Notes: generated by a model from the letters alone, not told the origin. DNA of 64,000 nt from Ancylobacter sonchi (GCF_018390695.1 NZ_JAHBGF010000046.1:496001-560000), one strand, 5' to 3'. Counted from the stretch's first letter, positions 16,169-24,158 are shown. Numbers and translations are program-made.

Positions 16169-17456
16169 CGAGGCGGTCGCCGGGCTCTCGCCCGGCGGCG
16201 CGCACTGGCTGCTGCATTGCTGGAGCCTGCTCGCCCGGCCGGCGCAGATGCCGCCGGAGCGGGCGCAGGGCGGCGGCGACTGGATCACCTGGCTGGTGAT
16301 GGGCGGACGCGGCGCCGGCAAGACCCGCGCCGGCGCCGAATGGGTGCGCGGGCTGGCGCTGGGGACGCCGGGATTTGCCGGCCGGCCGGCCGGGCGCATC
16401 GCGCTGGTGGCCGAGACGTTCAGCGATGTGCGCGAGGTGATGGTGGAAGGGGTTTCCGGCCTGTTGGCGGTGCATCCGCGCCATGAGCGCCCGCGCTGGG
16501 AGCCGACGCGGCGGCGCCTCGAATGGCCGAACGGCGCCATCGCGCAGGGCTTTTCCGCCGATGACCCCGAGAGCCTGCGCGGTCCGCAATTCGACGCCGC
16601 CTGGTGCGACGAGCTCGCCAAATGGCGCTATGCCGAGGCGGCCTTCGACATGCTGCAATTCGGCCTGCGCCTCGGCGAGCGGCCGCGCCAGATGGTGACG
16701 ACGACGCCGCGCGCGACCCAGCTGATGCGGCGCCTCATCGCCGACCCGACGACGGCGATCACCCGGATGGGCACGGCGGAGAATGCCGCGCATCTGGCGC
16801 CGACCTTCCTGGAGACGGTGGTCTCCCGCTATGCCGGCACCCGGCTCGGCCGGCAGGAGCTGGAGGGCGAACTGATCGAGGACCGCGCCGACGCGCTGTG
16901 GAGCCGGTGCGGGATCGAGGCGGCGCGCGAGGAGGCGGCGCCGGCGCTCGCCCGCATCGTGGTCGCGGTCGACCCGCCGGCCTCCTCGCGCAAGGGGGCG
17001 GATGCCTGCGGCATCGTCGCCGCCGGGCTCGACGGCGAGGGGATCGCGCATGTGCTGGCCGACGAGAGCGGCCACGGCCTGACGCCGGCCGCCTGGGGGG
17101 CGCGCGTGGTGGCGCTGTTCCACAAGCTCGCCGCCGACCGGGTGGTGGTGGAGGTGAACCAGGGCGGCGAGATGGTGCGTACCATTCTCGCCGGCATCGA
17201 TCCGGGGCTTCCCGTGGCCGAAGTACGGGCGACGCGCGGCAAATGGCTGCGCGCCGAGCCGGTGGCGGCACTCTATGAGCGCGGCCGGGTGCGCCATGCC
17301 GGCGCCTTCCCGGCGCTGGAGGACGAGCTCTGCGATTTCGGCCCGGACGGGCTGTCCGGTGGGCGCTCGCCCGACCGGCTCGACGCGCTGGTCTGGGCGA
17401 TCACCGCGCTGGCGCTCGGGCCGAAGGAGACCGCGCCGCGAGTGCGGCGCGTCTAG
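16083..17456 (+). CDS. GTA large terminase (DNA-packaging ATPase/nuclease)
   Basis: The protein of up to 457 residues pumps DNA into the capsid and cuts it. The Walker A motif MGGRGAGKTRAGAEW is at about residues 73-87, a Walker B-like FDAAWCDELAKW at about 165-176, and an ATPase coupling segment TTTPRATQLMRRLI follows. The C-terminal RNase H-like nuclease begins IVVAVDPPASSRKGADACGI. This is the terminase family of Rhodobacter-type GTAs. The start at 16083 lies inside terS; ATG 16101 or TTG 16128 are alternatives. In true GTAs the enzyme packages random host DNA; sequence alone cannot show headful packaging here. Confidence 0.92.
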   Translation: MTTCSAMPTPTDASLRQLLSACWRNGRLDEAVAGLSPGGAHWLLHCWSLLARPAQMPPERAQGGGDWITWLVMGGRGAGKTRAGAEWVRGLALGTPGFAGRPAGRIALVAETFSDVREVMVEGVSGLLAVHPRHERPRWEPTRRRLEWPNGAIAQGFSADDPESLRGPQFDAAWCDELAKWRYAEAAFDMLQFGLRLGERPRQMVTTTPRATQLMRRLIADPTTAITRMGTAENAAHLAPTFLETVVSRYAGTRLGRQELEGELIEDRADALWSRCGIEAAREEAAPALARIVVAVDPPASSRKGADACGIVAAGLDGEGIAHVLADESGHGLTPAAWGARVVALFHKLAADRVVVEVNQGGEMVRTILAGIDPGLPVAEVRATRGKWLRAEPVAALYERGRVRHAGAFPALEDELCDFGPDGLSGGRSPDRLDALVWAITALALGPKETAPRVRRV

Positions 17457-17618
17457 CGGCGTCTCGGCGCCAGGCAAGGGCGTGCTGCATGGGCACCACG
17501 TGTCAGCGCCACGTGTGGGCGCGGCGCGCCTATCCGCAAATTTCAGATGGCCCGTCGACGTCGCGGGAGGGTTCCCGCGGCGCGCGCGGTGCCGACGGCT
17601 CACGACAGGATCGGTTCC

Positions 17619-18782
17619 ATGAAGCTGCCCTTCTTCTTCCGTTCTTCGGCGCCGCCGGAGGCGAAGGCGTCCCGCGCGGCGCCGCTGGTCGCGCTGCTCG
17701 CCGGCGGGCGGCCGCGCTGGACGCCGCGCGACTATGCGGCGCTGGCCGGTGAGGGCTATCTGCGCAACGCGGTGGCGCATCGCTGCGTGCGGATGATCGC
17801 CGAGGGCGCGGCGCAGGTGCGCTTCAGCCTGATGGAGGGCGCGCAGGAACATGCCGAGCATCCCCTCCTCGACCTGCTGGTCCGCCCCAATGCGCGGCTG
17901 GCGGGCAGCGGACTTATCGAGGCGGTGGCCGGGCATCTGCTGCTCGCCGGCAATGCCTATGTCGAGGCGGTGAGCCTCGACGGAAGGGTGCGCGAGCTGC
18001 ACGTGCTGCGGCCCGACCGCATGAAGGTGGTGCCCGGCGCCGATGGCTGGGCGGAGGCCTATGACTACACGGTGGGCGGGCGCACGCTGCGCTTCCTGCA
18101 GGACGGGCACGGCGAGGCTTTTGTGCCGCCGATCCTGCATCTCGCTCTGTTCAACCCGCTCGACGACCATTACGGCACCCCGCCCTTGGAGGCGGCGCAG
18201 ACCGCGCTCGACCTGCACAATGCCGCCGGCGCCTGGAACAAGGCGCTGTTGGACAACGCGGCTCGGCCCTCGGGCGCGCTGGTCTATGGCGGGGCGGGCA
18301 ACCTCTCCGACGAGCAGTTCGATCGGCTGAAGGACGAGCTGGAGGCGAACTTCTCCGGTACCGCCAATGCCGGGCGGCCGCTGCTGCTGGAGGGCGGGCT
18401 CGACTGGCGGCCGCTGTCGCTGAGCCCCAAGGACATGGACTTCCTCGAGGCGCGCAATGCGGCGGCGCGGGAGATCGCGCTCGCCTTCGGCGTGCCGCCG
18501 ATGCTGCTCGGCATTCCCGGCGACGCCACCTACGCCAATTACACCGAGGCCAACCGGGTGTTCTGGCGCCAGGCGGTGCTGCCGATGGCGCGGCGCATCG
18601 GCGAGGGGCTGGCGCGCTGGCTGGCGCCCGGTTTTGGCGAGGCGCCGCTCGAGCTGGTGCCGGATCTCGACGCCATCGAGGCGCTGTCCGCCGAGCGCGA
18701 GGCGCTGTGGGCGCGCGTGGGGGCGGCGGGGTTCCTGAGCGACGCCGAGAAACGCGCGGCCGTGGGGTATGGCGAGGGGTAG
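17619..18782 (+). CDS. GTA portal protein (HK97 type)
   Basis: The 387-residue protein forms the dodecameric ring through which DNA enters and leaves the head. The start at ATG 17619 gives MKLPFFFRSS, usual for GTA portals. Diagnostic stretches are YLRNAVAHRCVRMIAEGAAQVRF, HPLLDLLVRPNARLAG, LLLAGNAYVEAV, VLRPDRMKVVPG and AREIALAFGVPPMLLGIPGDATYANYTEA split over the C-terminal third. Length and motif order agree with g3 of RcGTA. A 162-bp gap before it carries two CCACGTGT boxes. Confidence 0.93.
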   Translation: MKLPFFFRSSAPPEAKASRAAPLVALLAGGRPRWTPRDYAALAGEGYLRNAVAHRCVRMIAEGAAQVRFSLMEGAQEHAEHPLLDLLVRPNARLAGSGLIEAVAGHLLLAGNAYVEAVSLDGRVRELHVLRPDRMKVVPGADGWAEAYDYTVGGRTLRFLQDGHGEAFVPPILHLALFNPLDDHYGTPPLEAAQTALDLHNAAGAWNKALLDNAARPSGALVYGGAGNLSDEQFDRLKDELEANFSGTANAGRPLLLEGGLDWRPLSLSPKDMDFLEARNAAAREIALAFGVPPMLLGIPGDATYANYTEANRVFWRQAVLPMARRIGEGLARWLAPGFGEAPLELVPDLDAIEALSAEREALWARVGAAGFLSDAEKRAAVGYGEG

Positions 18783-18955
18783 GGGCGGCGGGAACGGTGG
18801 AAGGGGGGCTCCCTTGCCTTGTGGGGCGAGGGATAGGGGATCTTTGCGACCCCTGGAGCTTTCCGCTGCCTGCCGTCTCGCGTGCCGGAGCGTCTCTCCG
18901 CGTGGGGCACTCCGGCTGCCCCTGCCGTGCCGGCCACCCCTTCGAGAGACCACGC

Positions 18956-19156
18956 ATGGACAAGTTCATTGACGCCTTCGTGGCGCGGGGGGATCTCGCG
19001 CATCTGGCGCTGCTCGCCTGGGCGCTCGGCGCTTCCTCCTTCGCCTATGTGCTGTTCCGCGAGCTCGCCGCCGGCGTGCGGCGCTTCGACGACTTCGTGC
19101 GCGAGATCGCGCGCTTCAACGCCAAAATCAACGCCACGTTCGGAGACGAGGAATGA
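18956..19156 (+). CDS. small GTA-cluster membrane protein (66 aa)
   Basis: The 66-residue product starts at ATG 18956 after TTCGAGAGACC. It has one hydrophobic helix (HLALLAWALGASSFAYVLFREL, split near residues 14-36) and an amphipathic C-terminus RFDDFVREIARFNAKINATFG. It sits between portal and prohead protease, where RcGTA encodes the small g3.5 protein; homology to g3.5 is plausible but not shown. The stop overlaps the next start by four bases (ATGA). The hydrophobic helix also makes a holin-like or assembly role conceivable. Confidence 0.7.
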   Translation: MDKFIDAFVARGDLAHLALLAWALGASSFAYVLFRELAAGVRRFDDFVREIARFNAKINATFGDEE

Positions 19157-19341
19157 AGGTCACACCCCGCATCCGGGCCTTCCTGCCCGGACGGCCGCGG
19201 CTGCCGGCGCCGACCCGCGCCGGCGATGCGCCGAAAGTCTTTCGCGATTTCGGCCGCACCCTCGGCAAGCTCGACCGCGCCGCCCACACGGCGAAGCCCA
19301 GCCGCAAGGGCGGGAAGAGCGGGCAGGGAGGTGCGAGCTGA
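19153..19341 (+). CDS. small basic GTA-cluster protein (62 aa)
   Basis: The 62-residue product is Pro/Arg/Lys-rich at both ends with a central FRDFGRTLGKLDRAAH segment. It overlaps the upstream ORF by ATGA and its stop overlaps the protease start (TGATG), so it lies in a chain of translationally coupled genes, which supports it as real. I do not recognise the family. Positive charge (KPSRKGGKSGQGG tail) suggests binding to nucleic acid or the capsid interior, which is speculation. Confidence 0.6.
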   Translation: MKVTPRIRAFLPGRPRLPAPTRAGDAPKVFRDFGRTLGKLDRAAHTAKPSRKGGKSGQGGAS

Positions 19342-19973
19342 TGATCCCGACCCGCGTTCCGCCGGCCGGGCCGCTCGCCGGGCCCGCCGTCGAGGTAAAG
19401 GCCGGCCCGGCGCTGGCGCAGATCGAGGCCGACGGCTCCTTCGAGGGCTATGCCGCGCTGTTCGGCCGCGTCGATCTCGGCCGTGACCTGATCGTGCACG
19501 GCGCCTTCGCCCGCTCGCTCGGCGAGCGCGGCGCGGGCGGGGTGCGCATGCTGTTCCAGCACGACCCCGCCGAGCCGATCGGCGTGTGGACCGAACTGCG
19601 CGAGGATTCGACCGGCCTGTTCGTGCGCGGCCGGCTGACCCCCGAGGTGGCACGCGCCCGCGAGGTGCTGGCGCTGATGCGCGCCGGGGCGATCGACGGG
19701 CTGTCCATCGGCTTTCGCGCCGTGGAGGGCCGCACCGATCCGCGCTCGCGCGTGCGCCGGCTCACCCGCATCGATTTGTGGGAGGTGTCGGTCGTCACCT
19801 TCCCGATGCAGCCCGATGCCCGCATCGACGCGGTGAAGCGGGCGGGGGCCGAGGCTCGGTCCCCCGCCGGCGGGCGCTCGCCGCTCGCCGCCGCCATACG
19901 TCGTGGCGCCCGCCGGCTGCGTGCCCTCGGCGCCCTGTCGCCGGTCGGCTCCCTCTCTCCCCTGAAAGGATGA
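19341..19973 (+). CDS. GTA prohead protease (HK97 family)
   Basis: The 210-residue protein is the HK97-type (U35) maturation protease: GSFEGYAALFGRVDLGRDLIVHGAF, MLFQHDPAEPIGVW with the catalytic His, and GLSIGFRAV with the catalytic Ser, then IDLWEVSVVTFPMQPDARI. These are the usual His/Ser positions. It trims the capsid protein N-terminus during head assembly. It starts at ATG 19341 inside a TGATG overlap. The last 45 residues are Arg/Ala/Pro-rich and not part of the protease fold. Confidence 0.95.
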   Translation: MIPTRVPPAGPLAGPAVEVKAGPALAQIEADGSFEGYAALFGRVDLGRDLIVHGAFARSLGERGAGGVRMLFQHDPAEPIGVWTELREDSTGLFVRGRLTPEVARAREVLALMRAGAIDGLSIGFRAVEGRTDPRSRVRRLTRIDLWEVSVVTFPMQPDARIDAVKRAGAEARSPAGGRSPLAAAIRRGARRLRALGALSPVGSLSPLKG

Positions 19974-19979
19974 TCCCTG

Positions 19980-21257
19980 ATGCAGAACAGCCATGAGATG
20001 ACGTCCGGCTTCGAGACCAAATCGGGCCTGGAGATGAAGTCCGGCGGCCCGGAGGTGAGCGCCGCCTTCGAGGAATTCATGGGCGCCTTCGAGGCGTTCA
20101 AGGACGCCAACGACCAGCGCCTGGGCGAGCTGGAGCGGCGCGGCATCGACGCGGTGACCCATGACAAGGTGGAGCGCATCAATGCCGCGCTCGACACCCA
20201 GAAGGCGCTGATCGACGAGCTGGTGCTGAAGGCGCGCCGGCCGGGGCTCGGCGGCCGTGCCGACCTCGTCGCCGACCTCGCCGCGCGCGAGCACAAGGCG
20301 GCGTTCGACGCCTATGTGCGCCATGGCGAGGCGGCCGGCCTGAAGCGCATCGAGATGAAGGCGATGTCGGCCGGCGTCGCGGCGGATGGCGGCTACGTGG
20401 TGCCGAACGAGACCGAGCGCGAGATCGGCAAGCGCCTTGCCGCGCTCTCGCCGATCCGCGCCATCTCGGATGTGCGCACCATCTCGGCCGGCACCTACAA
20501 GAAGCCGTTCATGACCTCCGGTCCGGCGGTCGGCTGGGTCGCCGAGACGGCGGCCCGCGCGCAGACCGCGAGCCCGGTGCTGGACGAGCTGAGCTTCCCG
20601 GCGATGGAGCTCTACGCCATGCCGGCGGCGACGCAGACCCTGCTCGACGACGCGGCGGTGAACATCGACGAATGGCTCGCCATCGAGGTGGAGGCCGCCT
20701 TCGCGGCCCAGGAGGGCACCGCCTTCGTCACCGGCGACGGCACCGGCAAGCCGAAGGGCTTCCTCGCCTATGCGGCGGTGGCGGAGAGTGCCTGGAGCTG
20801 GGGCAATCTCGGCTATGTGGCGACCGGCGCGGCGGGCGACTTTCCCGCCACCAACCCGTCCGACCCGCTGGTCGACCTCGTCTATGCGCTGAAGGCCGGT
20901 TATCGCCAGAACGGCAGCTTCGTGATGAGCCGCCGTACCCAGGGCGCCGTGCGCAAGCTGAAGGACGAGAACGGCCAGTATCTGTGGGCGGCGCCCACGG
21001 CGCCCGGCCAGCCGCCGAGCCTGCTGGGCTTCCCCGTCCACGAGGCGGAGGAGATGCCGGGCATCGGTGCGGGCAGCCTCTCGGTGGCGTTCGGCGATTT
21101 CCGCCGCGGCTATCTGGTGGTCGACCGCGCCGGGGTGCGGGTGCTGCGCGACCCGTATTCCGCCAAGCCCTATGTGCTGTTCTACACCACCAAGCGCGTC
21201 GGCGGCGGCGTGCAGGACTTCGACGCGATCAAGCTGCTGAAGTTCGCGGCGTCGTGA
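19980..21257 (+). CDS. GTA major capsid protein (HK97 fold)
   Basis: The 425-residue protein forms the head shell. Residues 1-about 110 are a Glu/Lys-rich helical delta domain that the protease removes; the mature part starts near MKAMSAGVAADGGYVVPNETE. HK97-fold landmarks are SPIRAISDVRTIS, GWVAETAARAQT, FPAMELYAMPAATQTLLDD, EEGTAFVTGDGTGKPKGFL-like residues and the C-terminal DPYSAKPYVLFYTTKRVGGGVQDFDAIKLLKF. It is the g5 equivalent. AAAGGA upstream serves as ribosome site. The antisense trypsin-like gene ends 12 bp after its stop. Confidence 0.96.
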   Translation: MQNSHEMTSGFETKSGLEMKSGGPEVSAAFEEFMGAFEAFKDANDQRLGELERRGIDAVTHDKVERINAALDTQKALIDELVLKARRPGLGGRADLVADLAAREHKAAFDAYVRHGEAAGLKRIEMKAMSAGVAADGGYVVPNETEREIGKRLAALSPIRAISDVRTISAGTYKKPFMTSGPAVGWVAETAARAQTASPVLDELSFPAMELYAMPAATQTLLDDAAVNIDEWLAIEVEAAFAAQEGTAFVTGDGTGKPKGFLAYAAVAESAWSWGNLGYVATGAAGDFPATNPSDPLVDLVYALKAGYRQNGSFVMSRRTQGAVRKLKDENGQYLWAAPTAPGQPPSLLGFPVHEAEEMPGIGAGSLSVAFGDFRRGYLVVDRAGVRVLRDPYSAKPYVLFYTTKRVGGGVQDFDAIKLLKFAAS

Positions 21258-21269
21258 GGCGAGGGGCGC

Positions 21270-22010
21270 CTACTGCGCGCCCATCGACCGGGCGGTGGCG
21301 TCGATCCAGGCGCGCTGGGGGCCGACCAGCGTCGCTCCGGTGACGCCGCCGCAGCCGCGCGCGCCGCCGGCCGCCGTCGACCAGCCGATGATGCCGGCCA
21401 CCTCGCCGTCGAGGAACACCGGCCCGCCGCTGTCGCCGGTGCAGCCACCGGCGGCCGGGCCATCGGACAGGCGGATCATGATGCCGCCGGTGGTGCCGAT
21501 GCTCGGCAGCTCGACCGTGCGCAACGTGCCGGCGGACTTGCCGTCGCCGTCCTTCACCACGCCGTAGCCGGCGAGGGTGAAGGCGGTGCGGCGCGCCGGC
21601 AGCGCCGGTTCGCTCGACAGCTGCGCCGGACGCGCGCCCGGCAGCGGCGCCGAGAGCCGCACCAGAGCGAGATCCGGCGTCGGGCGTCGCGTGGCGAAGG
21701 AGTTCGGGTCGAATTGCGGGTGCAGCGCCACCCGGCTCGCCTCGATGATGCGCGGGCCGGACGCCTCGAACGCCACCGCCGCGTAGTTCGCCGCCGGCTG
21801 CACGCAATGCGCCGCCGTCAGCACCACCTGCGGGGCGAGCACCACGCCGGTGCAGGAGGCGCCGCGCGTCGAGACGATCAGCGCGGTCTGCGCCCGCGTC
21901 GCCTCGTCGGCCGGGCGACCGCCGACGATGGCGGCGGCCGGGGCGGCGGCACAGAGCAGGGCGGCGGCGACGCCGATCCGGGACAGGCGGACGAAGGACG
22001 GGATCGGCAT
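21270..22010 (-). CDS. secreted trypsin-like serine protease, antisense within the GTA cluster
   Basis: The 246-residue protein has a signal peptide (1-27, ending AAAPAAA) directly followed by IVGG at 28-31, the activated N-terminus of chymotrypsin-fold enzymes, so no propeptide is visible. The triad is complete: His68 in TAAHC, Asp113 in DLALVRL, Ser194 in GDSGGP. Two or three cysteine pairs (53/69, 190 with a C-terminal GCGG) can form disulphides. It is exported to the periplasm or outside. It is encoded on the opposite strand between the capsid gene and the head-tail adaptor gene, so it needs its own promoter near 22010-22118. It is not a known part of any GTA. Confidence 0.92.
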   Translation of the reverse strand: MPIPSFVRLSRIGVAAALLCAAAPAAAIVGGRPADEATRAQTALIVSTRGASCTGVVLAPQVVLTAAHCVQPAANYAAVAFEASGPRIIEASRVALHPQFDPNSFATRRPTPDLALVRLSAPLPGARPAQLSSEPALPARRTAFTLAGYGVVKDGDGKSAGTLRTVELPSIGTTGGIMIRLSDGPAAGGCTGDSGGPVFLDGEVAGIIGWSTAAGGARGCGGVTGATLVGPQRAWIDATARSMGAQ

Positions 22011-22118
22011 CGGGCTTCCTCGCGGAGGGATGGCCCGGTTCTGCCGGCCCATGCCTGCGGCGTCAAGCGACGGCGGCGAGGCCGCTCTTAGCGTTTCAGC
22101 ACATCAGGGGAGGGGCCG

Positions 22119-22685
22119 ATGCCCGCTTTGCTGCTCGCGGGACCCGCGAGCGAACCGCTCACGCTCGCCGAGGCGAAGGCGTATCTGCGCGTCGACCACG
22201 ATGCCGAGGACGCGCTGATCACCTCGATGATCACCGCCGCGCGGGCGAGCGTGGAGACGCTGACCCGCCGGGCGCTGATCGACCAGACGTGGCGGATCGT
22301 CCGCAACGCCTGGCCGGCGAGCGGGCTGATCCCGGTGCCGGTGTCGCCGCTGCGCACGCTCGACAGGGCGGTGCGGCTCGATGCGACCGGCGCCGAGACC
22401 GAGCTGCCGCTCGACGCCTTCGCCCTCGACACCGCTCGGCTGCCGGGGCTGATCCGCGTCGAGCGCGGCAGGGTGCCGTCGCCGGAGCGGCCGCTCGCCG
22501 GCCTCGCGCTCGACATCACCGCCGGGCACGGACCGGCCGCCACCGACGTGCCGGCGCCGCTGATCGAGGCGGTGCGGCTGGTGCTGGCGCATTTCTATGA
22601 GCACCGCGACGAGACCGGGGCGTCGAGTGCCTTCCCCGCGACGCTCGGCGCGCTGGTCGCGCCCTATCGGGTGACGCGGCTGTGA
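22119..22685 (+). CDS. GTA head-tail adaptor (gp6-like connector)
   Basis: The 188-residue protein has the phage connector signature EPLTLAEAKAYLRVDHDAEDALI and MITAARASVETLTRRALIDQTW near its N-terminus, and AVRLVLAHFYEHRDETG near its C-terminus, the pattern of the phiE125 gp8/HK97 gp6 family and of RcGTA g6. It docks on the portal. It restarts the cluster after the antisense protease and overlaps the stopper gene by four bases (GTGA). Confidence 0.92.
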   Translation: MPALLLAGPASEPLTLAEAKAYLRVDHDAEDALITSMITAARASVETLTRRALIDQTWRIVRNAWPASGLIPVPVSPLRTLDRAVRLDATGAETELPLDAFALDTARLPGLIRVERGRVPSPERPLAGLALDITAGHGPAATDVPAPLIEAVRLVLAHFYEHRDETGASSAFPATLGALVAPYRVTRL

Positions 22686-23002
22686 GCCGGGCGGGCGAGC
22701 TGCGCCACCGGCTGACCCATGAGACCCAGGTGGGCACTCCCGACGGGCTCGGCGGGACGACGCTCAGCTATCAGGCGGTGGGCGACGTGTGGGGTGCGAT
22801 CCGTACCGACGCTGCCCCCGCCGAGATCGCCGACCGGCCCGGCGCGGTCCTGACGCATCGGGTGACGCTGCGCGCGCCGGCGGAGGTGAAGCCGGGCGAC
22901 CGGCTGCGGCTCGGCGCACGGGTGCTGCTCGTCGAGGCGGTGAGCGATGCCGAGGGACGCGGGCGGCGGCTGACCTGCCGCTGCCGGGAGGAGACGCCAT
23001 GA
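22682..23002 (+). CDS. GTA head-closure stopper protein
   Basis: The 106-residue protein starts at GTG 22682. LRHRLTHETQVGTPDGLGG, GDVWGAIRTDA, VLTHRVTLR and VKPGDRLRLGARVLLVEAV are the features of the SPP1 gp16-like head-tail joining family (RcGTA g7). It seals the connector channel after packaging. It overlaps the adaptor by GTGA and the next tiny ORF by ATGA. Confidence 0.92.
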   Translation: MSRAGELRHRLTHETQVGTPDGLGGTTLSYQAVGDVWGAIRTDAAPAEIADRPGAVLTHRVTLRAPAEVKPGDRLRLGARVLLVEAVSDAEGRGRRLTCRCREETP

Positions 23003-23121
23003 GATTTTCATCGAGATTTTCATCCCGCCTGAAGGCCGGCGCGCTGGCCCGGCTGATCGCCGCGCTGCGCCGGCGGTCGAGTGTGCGTGGGCAGACAGCT
23101 TGGCGTGGGGTTCCTCGATGA
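22999..23121 (+). CDS. 40-aa Arg-rich coupled ORF between stopper and tail terminator
   Basis: This ORF starts at ATG 22999, overlapping the stopper stop by four bases, and ends at 23121, overlapping the ATG of the tail terminator (23118) by four bases. Such double coupling suggests it is translated. The product, MRFSSRFSSRLKAGALARLI then ALRRRSSVRGQTAW, has about ten arginines in 40 residues and a short amphipathic helix. The 5' end is a direct repeat (AGATTTTCATC at 23003 and 23015) that is AT-richer than its surroundings. The family is unknown; it may only serve to carry ribosomes across the gap. Confidence 0.5.
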   Translation: MRFSSRFSSRLKAGALARLIAALRRRSSVRGQTAWRGVPR

Positions 23122-23522
23122 GCGCGGCGACGGCCTTGCGGGCCGCGCTCCACCAGGCGCTCGTCGCCGACGCGCCGCTGATCGCCGCGCTGGGCGGCGC
23201 GCGCATCCACGACCTGCCGCCATCCTCGCCGGACTTTCCCTATGTCACGCTCGGCGAGGCGCAGGTGCTCGACTGGTCGACCGCTACCGAGCGCGGCGAG
23301 GAGCACCGGCTGACCCTCAATGTGTGGTCGCGCCAGGGCGGCCATGGCGAGGCGCTGAACCTCGCCGCGCTGGTGCAGGAGGCGCTGCACGATGCGGCGC
23401 TGCCGCTCGCCGAGGGACGGCTGGTCAATCTGCGCGCCACCGGGGCGGAAATCCGTCGCGAGGCGGGCGGTCGCACCTATCGCGCCGTGCTGCGCTTTCG
23501 CGCCGTGACGGAATCGAATTGA
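23118..23522 (+). CDS. GTA tail terminator (DUF3168)
   Basis: The 134-residue protein matches DUF3168: LRAALHQALVADAPLIAALGG, RIHDLPPSSPDFPYVTLGEAQVLDWST, EEHRLTLNVWSRQGGHGEAL and RTYRAVLRFRAVTE. In RcGTA this is g8, the ring that ends the tail tube and joins it to the head. It starts at ATG 23118 inside the preceding small ORF. Confidence 0.92.
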   Translation: MSAATALRAALHQALVADAPLIAALGGARIHDLPPSSPDFPYVTLGEAQVLDWSTATERGEEHRLTLNVWSRQGGHGEALNLAALVQEALHDAALPLAEGRLVNLRATGAEIRREAGGRTYRAVLRFRAVTESN

Positions 23523-23581
23523 AGAAACGGCCGACGCTTCAGGAAAGCCAGCCAAGAGTCCGCAATGACTCAGGAAGATAG

Positions 23582-23640
23582 CTTCATCCTGAATCGGAAG
23601 ATGAAGTCACTTGGCGCCGTTTTCTGACGTTGATTCAGAA
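23582..23640. other. 217-bp gap with two inverted repeats before the tail-tube gene
   Basis: The gap 23523-23739 is lower in GC than the genes around it. It holds CTTCATC (23582) / GATGAAG (23600) and TTCTGA (23622) / TCAGAA (23635), two stem-loops on the transcript. A sequence of the form TGA(A/T)TC(G/A)(G/A)AAGATGAAG occurs twice (about 23590 and 23632). A ribosome site GGGAGACGGCC precedes the tail-tube start. It could be a processing or regulatory region that raises tail-tube expression. Confidence 0.55.
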
Positions 23641-23739
23641 GATGAAGGCGCCGCTCGCGGCGGTCATGCGCCGCCGATCCTGACTCAAGGTTACCGCATC
23701 GCGGTTAACGGTTCCTCACTACCGCAACGGGAGACGGCC

Positions 23740-24147
23740 ATGGCCGCGCAGAAGGGCAAGGACCTGCTTTTGAAGATCCATGATGGCTCGGCCTATGTGA
23801 CGGTCGCCGGACTGCGCTCGCGGCAGATCGCCTTCAACACCGAGACCGTCGACGTCACCCATGCCGAGAGCGCCGGGCGCTGGCGCGAATTGCTGGCCGG
23901 GGCGGGGGTGAAGCGCGCCGCGATCTCCGGCTCCGGGGTGTTCAAGGACGCCGCCTCGGACGCGCTGATCCGCCAGAGCTTCTTCGACGGCGCGGTGCAG
24001 AACGCCCAGCTGCTCGTACCGGATTTCGGCACGCTGACCGGGCCGTTCCAGATCTCCTCGCTGGAGATCGCCGCCGAGCACGACCGCGAGGTGACGTTCG
24101 ACATCGCGCTGGAAAGCGCGGGCGAACTCACCTTCGCGGCGCTGTGA
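23740..24147 (+). CDS. GTA major tail tube protein (TP901-1 type)
   Basis: The 135-residue protein begins MAAQKGKDLLLKIHDGSAYV and contains GLRSRQIAFNTETVDVTHAESAGRWRELL split over residues 24-52, GSGVFKDAASDALIRQ and FQISSLEIAAEHDREVTFDIALESAGEL. This is the TP901-1 major tail protein family, RcGTA g9. It stacks as hexamers to make the tail tube. The start at ATG 23740 follows GGGAGACGG; a longer reading from 23611 is not supported. Confidence 0.94.
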   Translation: MAAQKGKDLLLKIHDGSAYVTVAGLRSRQIAFNTETVDVTHAESAGRWRELLAGAGVKRAAISGSGVFKDAASDALIRQSFFDGAVQNAQLLVPDFGTLTGPFQISSLEIAAEHDREVTFDIALESAGELTFAAL

Positions 24148-24158
24148 GGGGCCGGCCG

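Noticed and set aside
15726..18953. A 1075-codon open frame on the minus strand opposite terminase and portal genes
   Set aside because: It is a shadow of GC-rich third positions. The plus strand encodes recognisable terminase and portal proteins, and the translation is His/Arg/Gly/Pro-rich with no fold-like pattern.
22119..22604. Minus-strand ORFs opposite the head-tail adaptor
   Set aside because: The plus-strand protein has clear connector motifs and coupled neighbours; the minus-strand products are low-complexity shadows.
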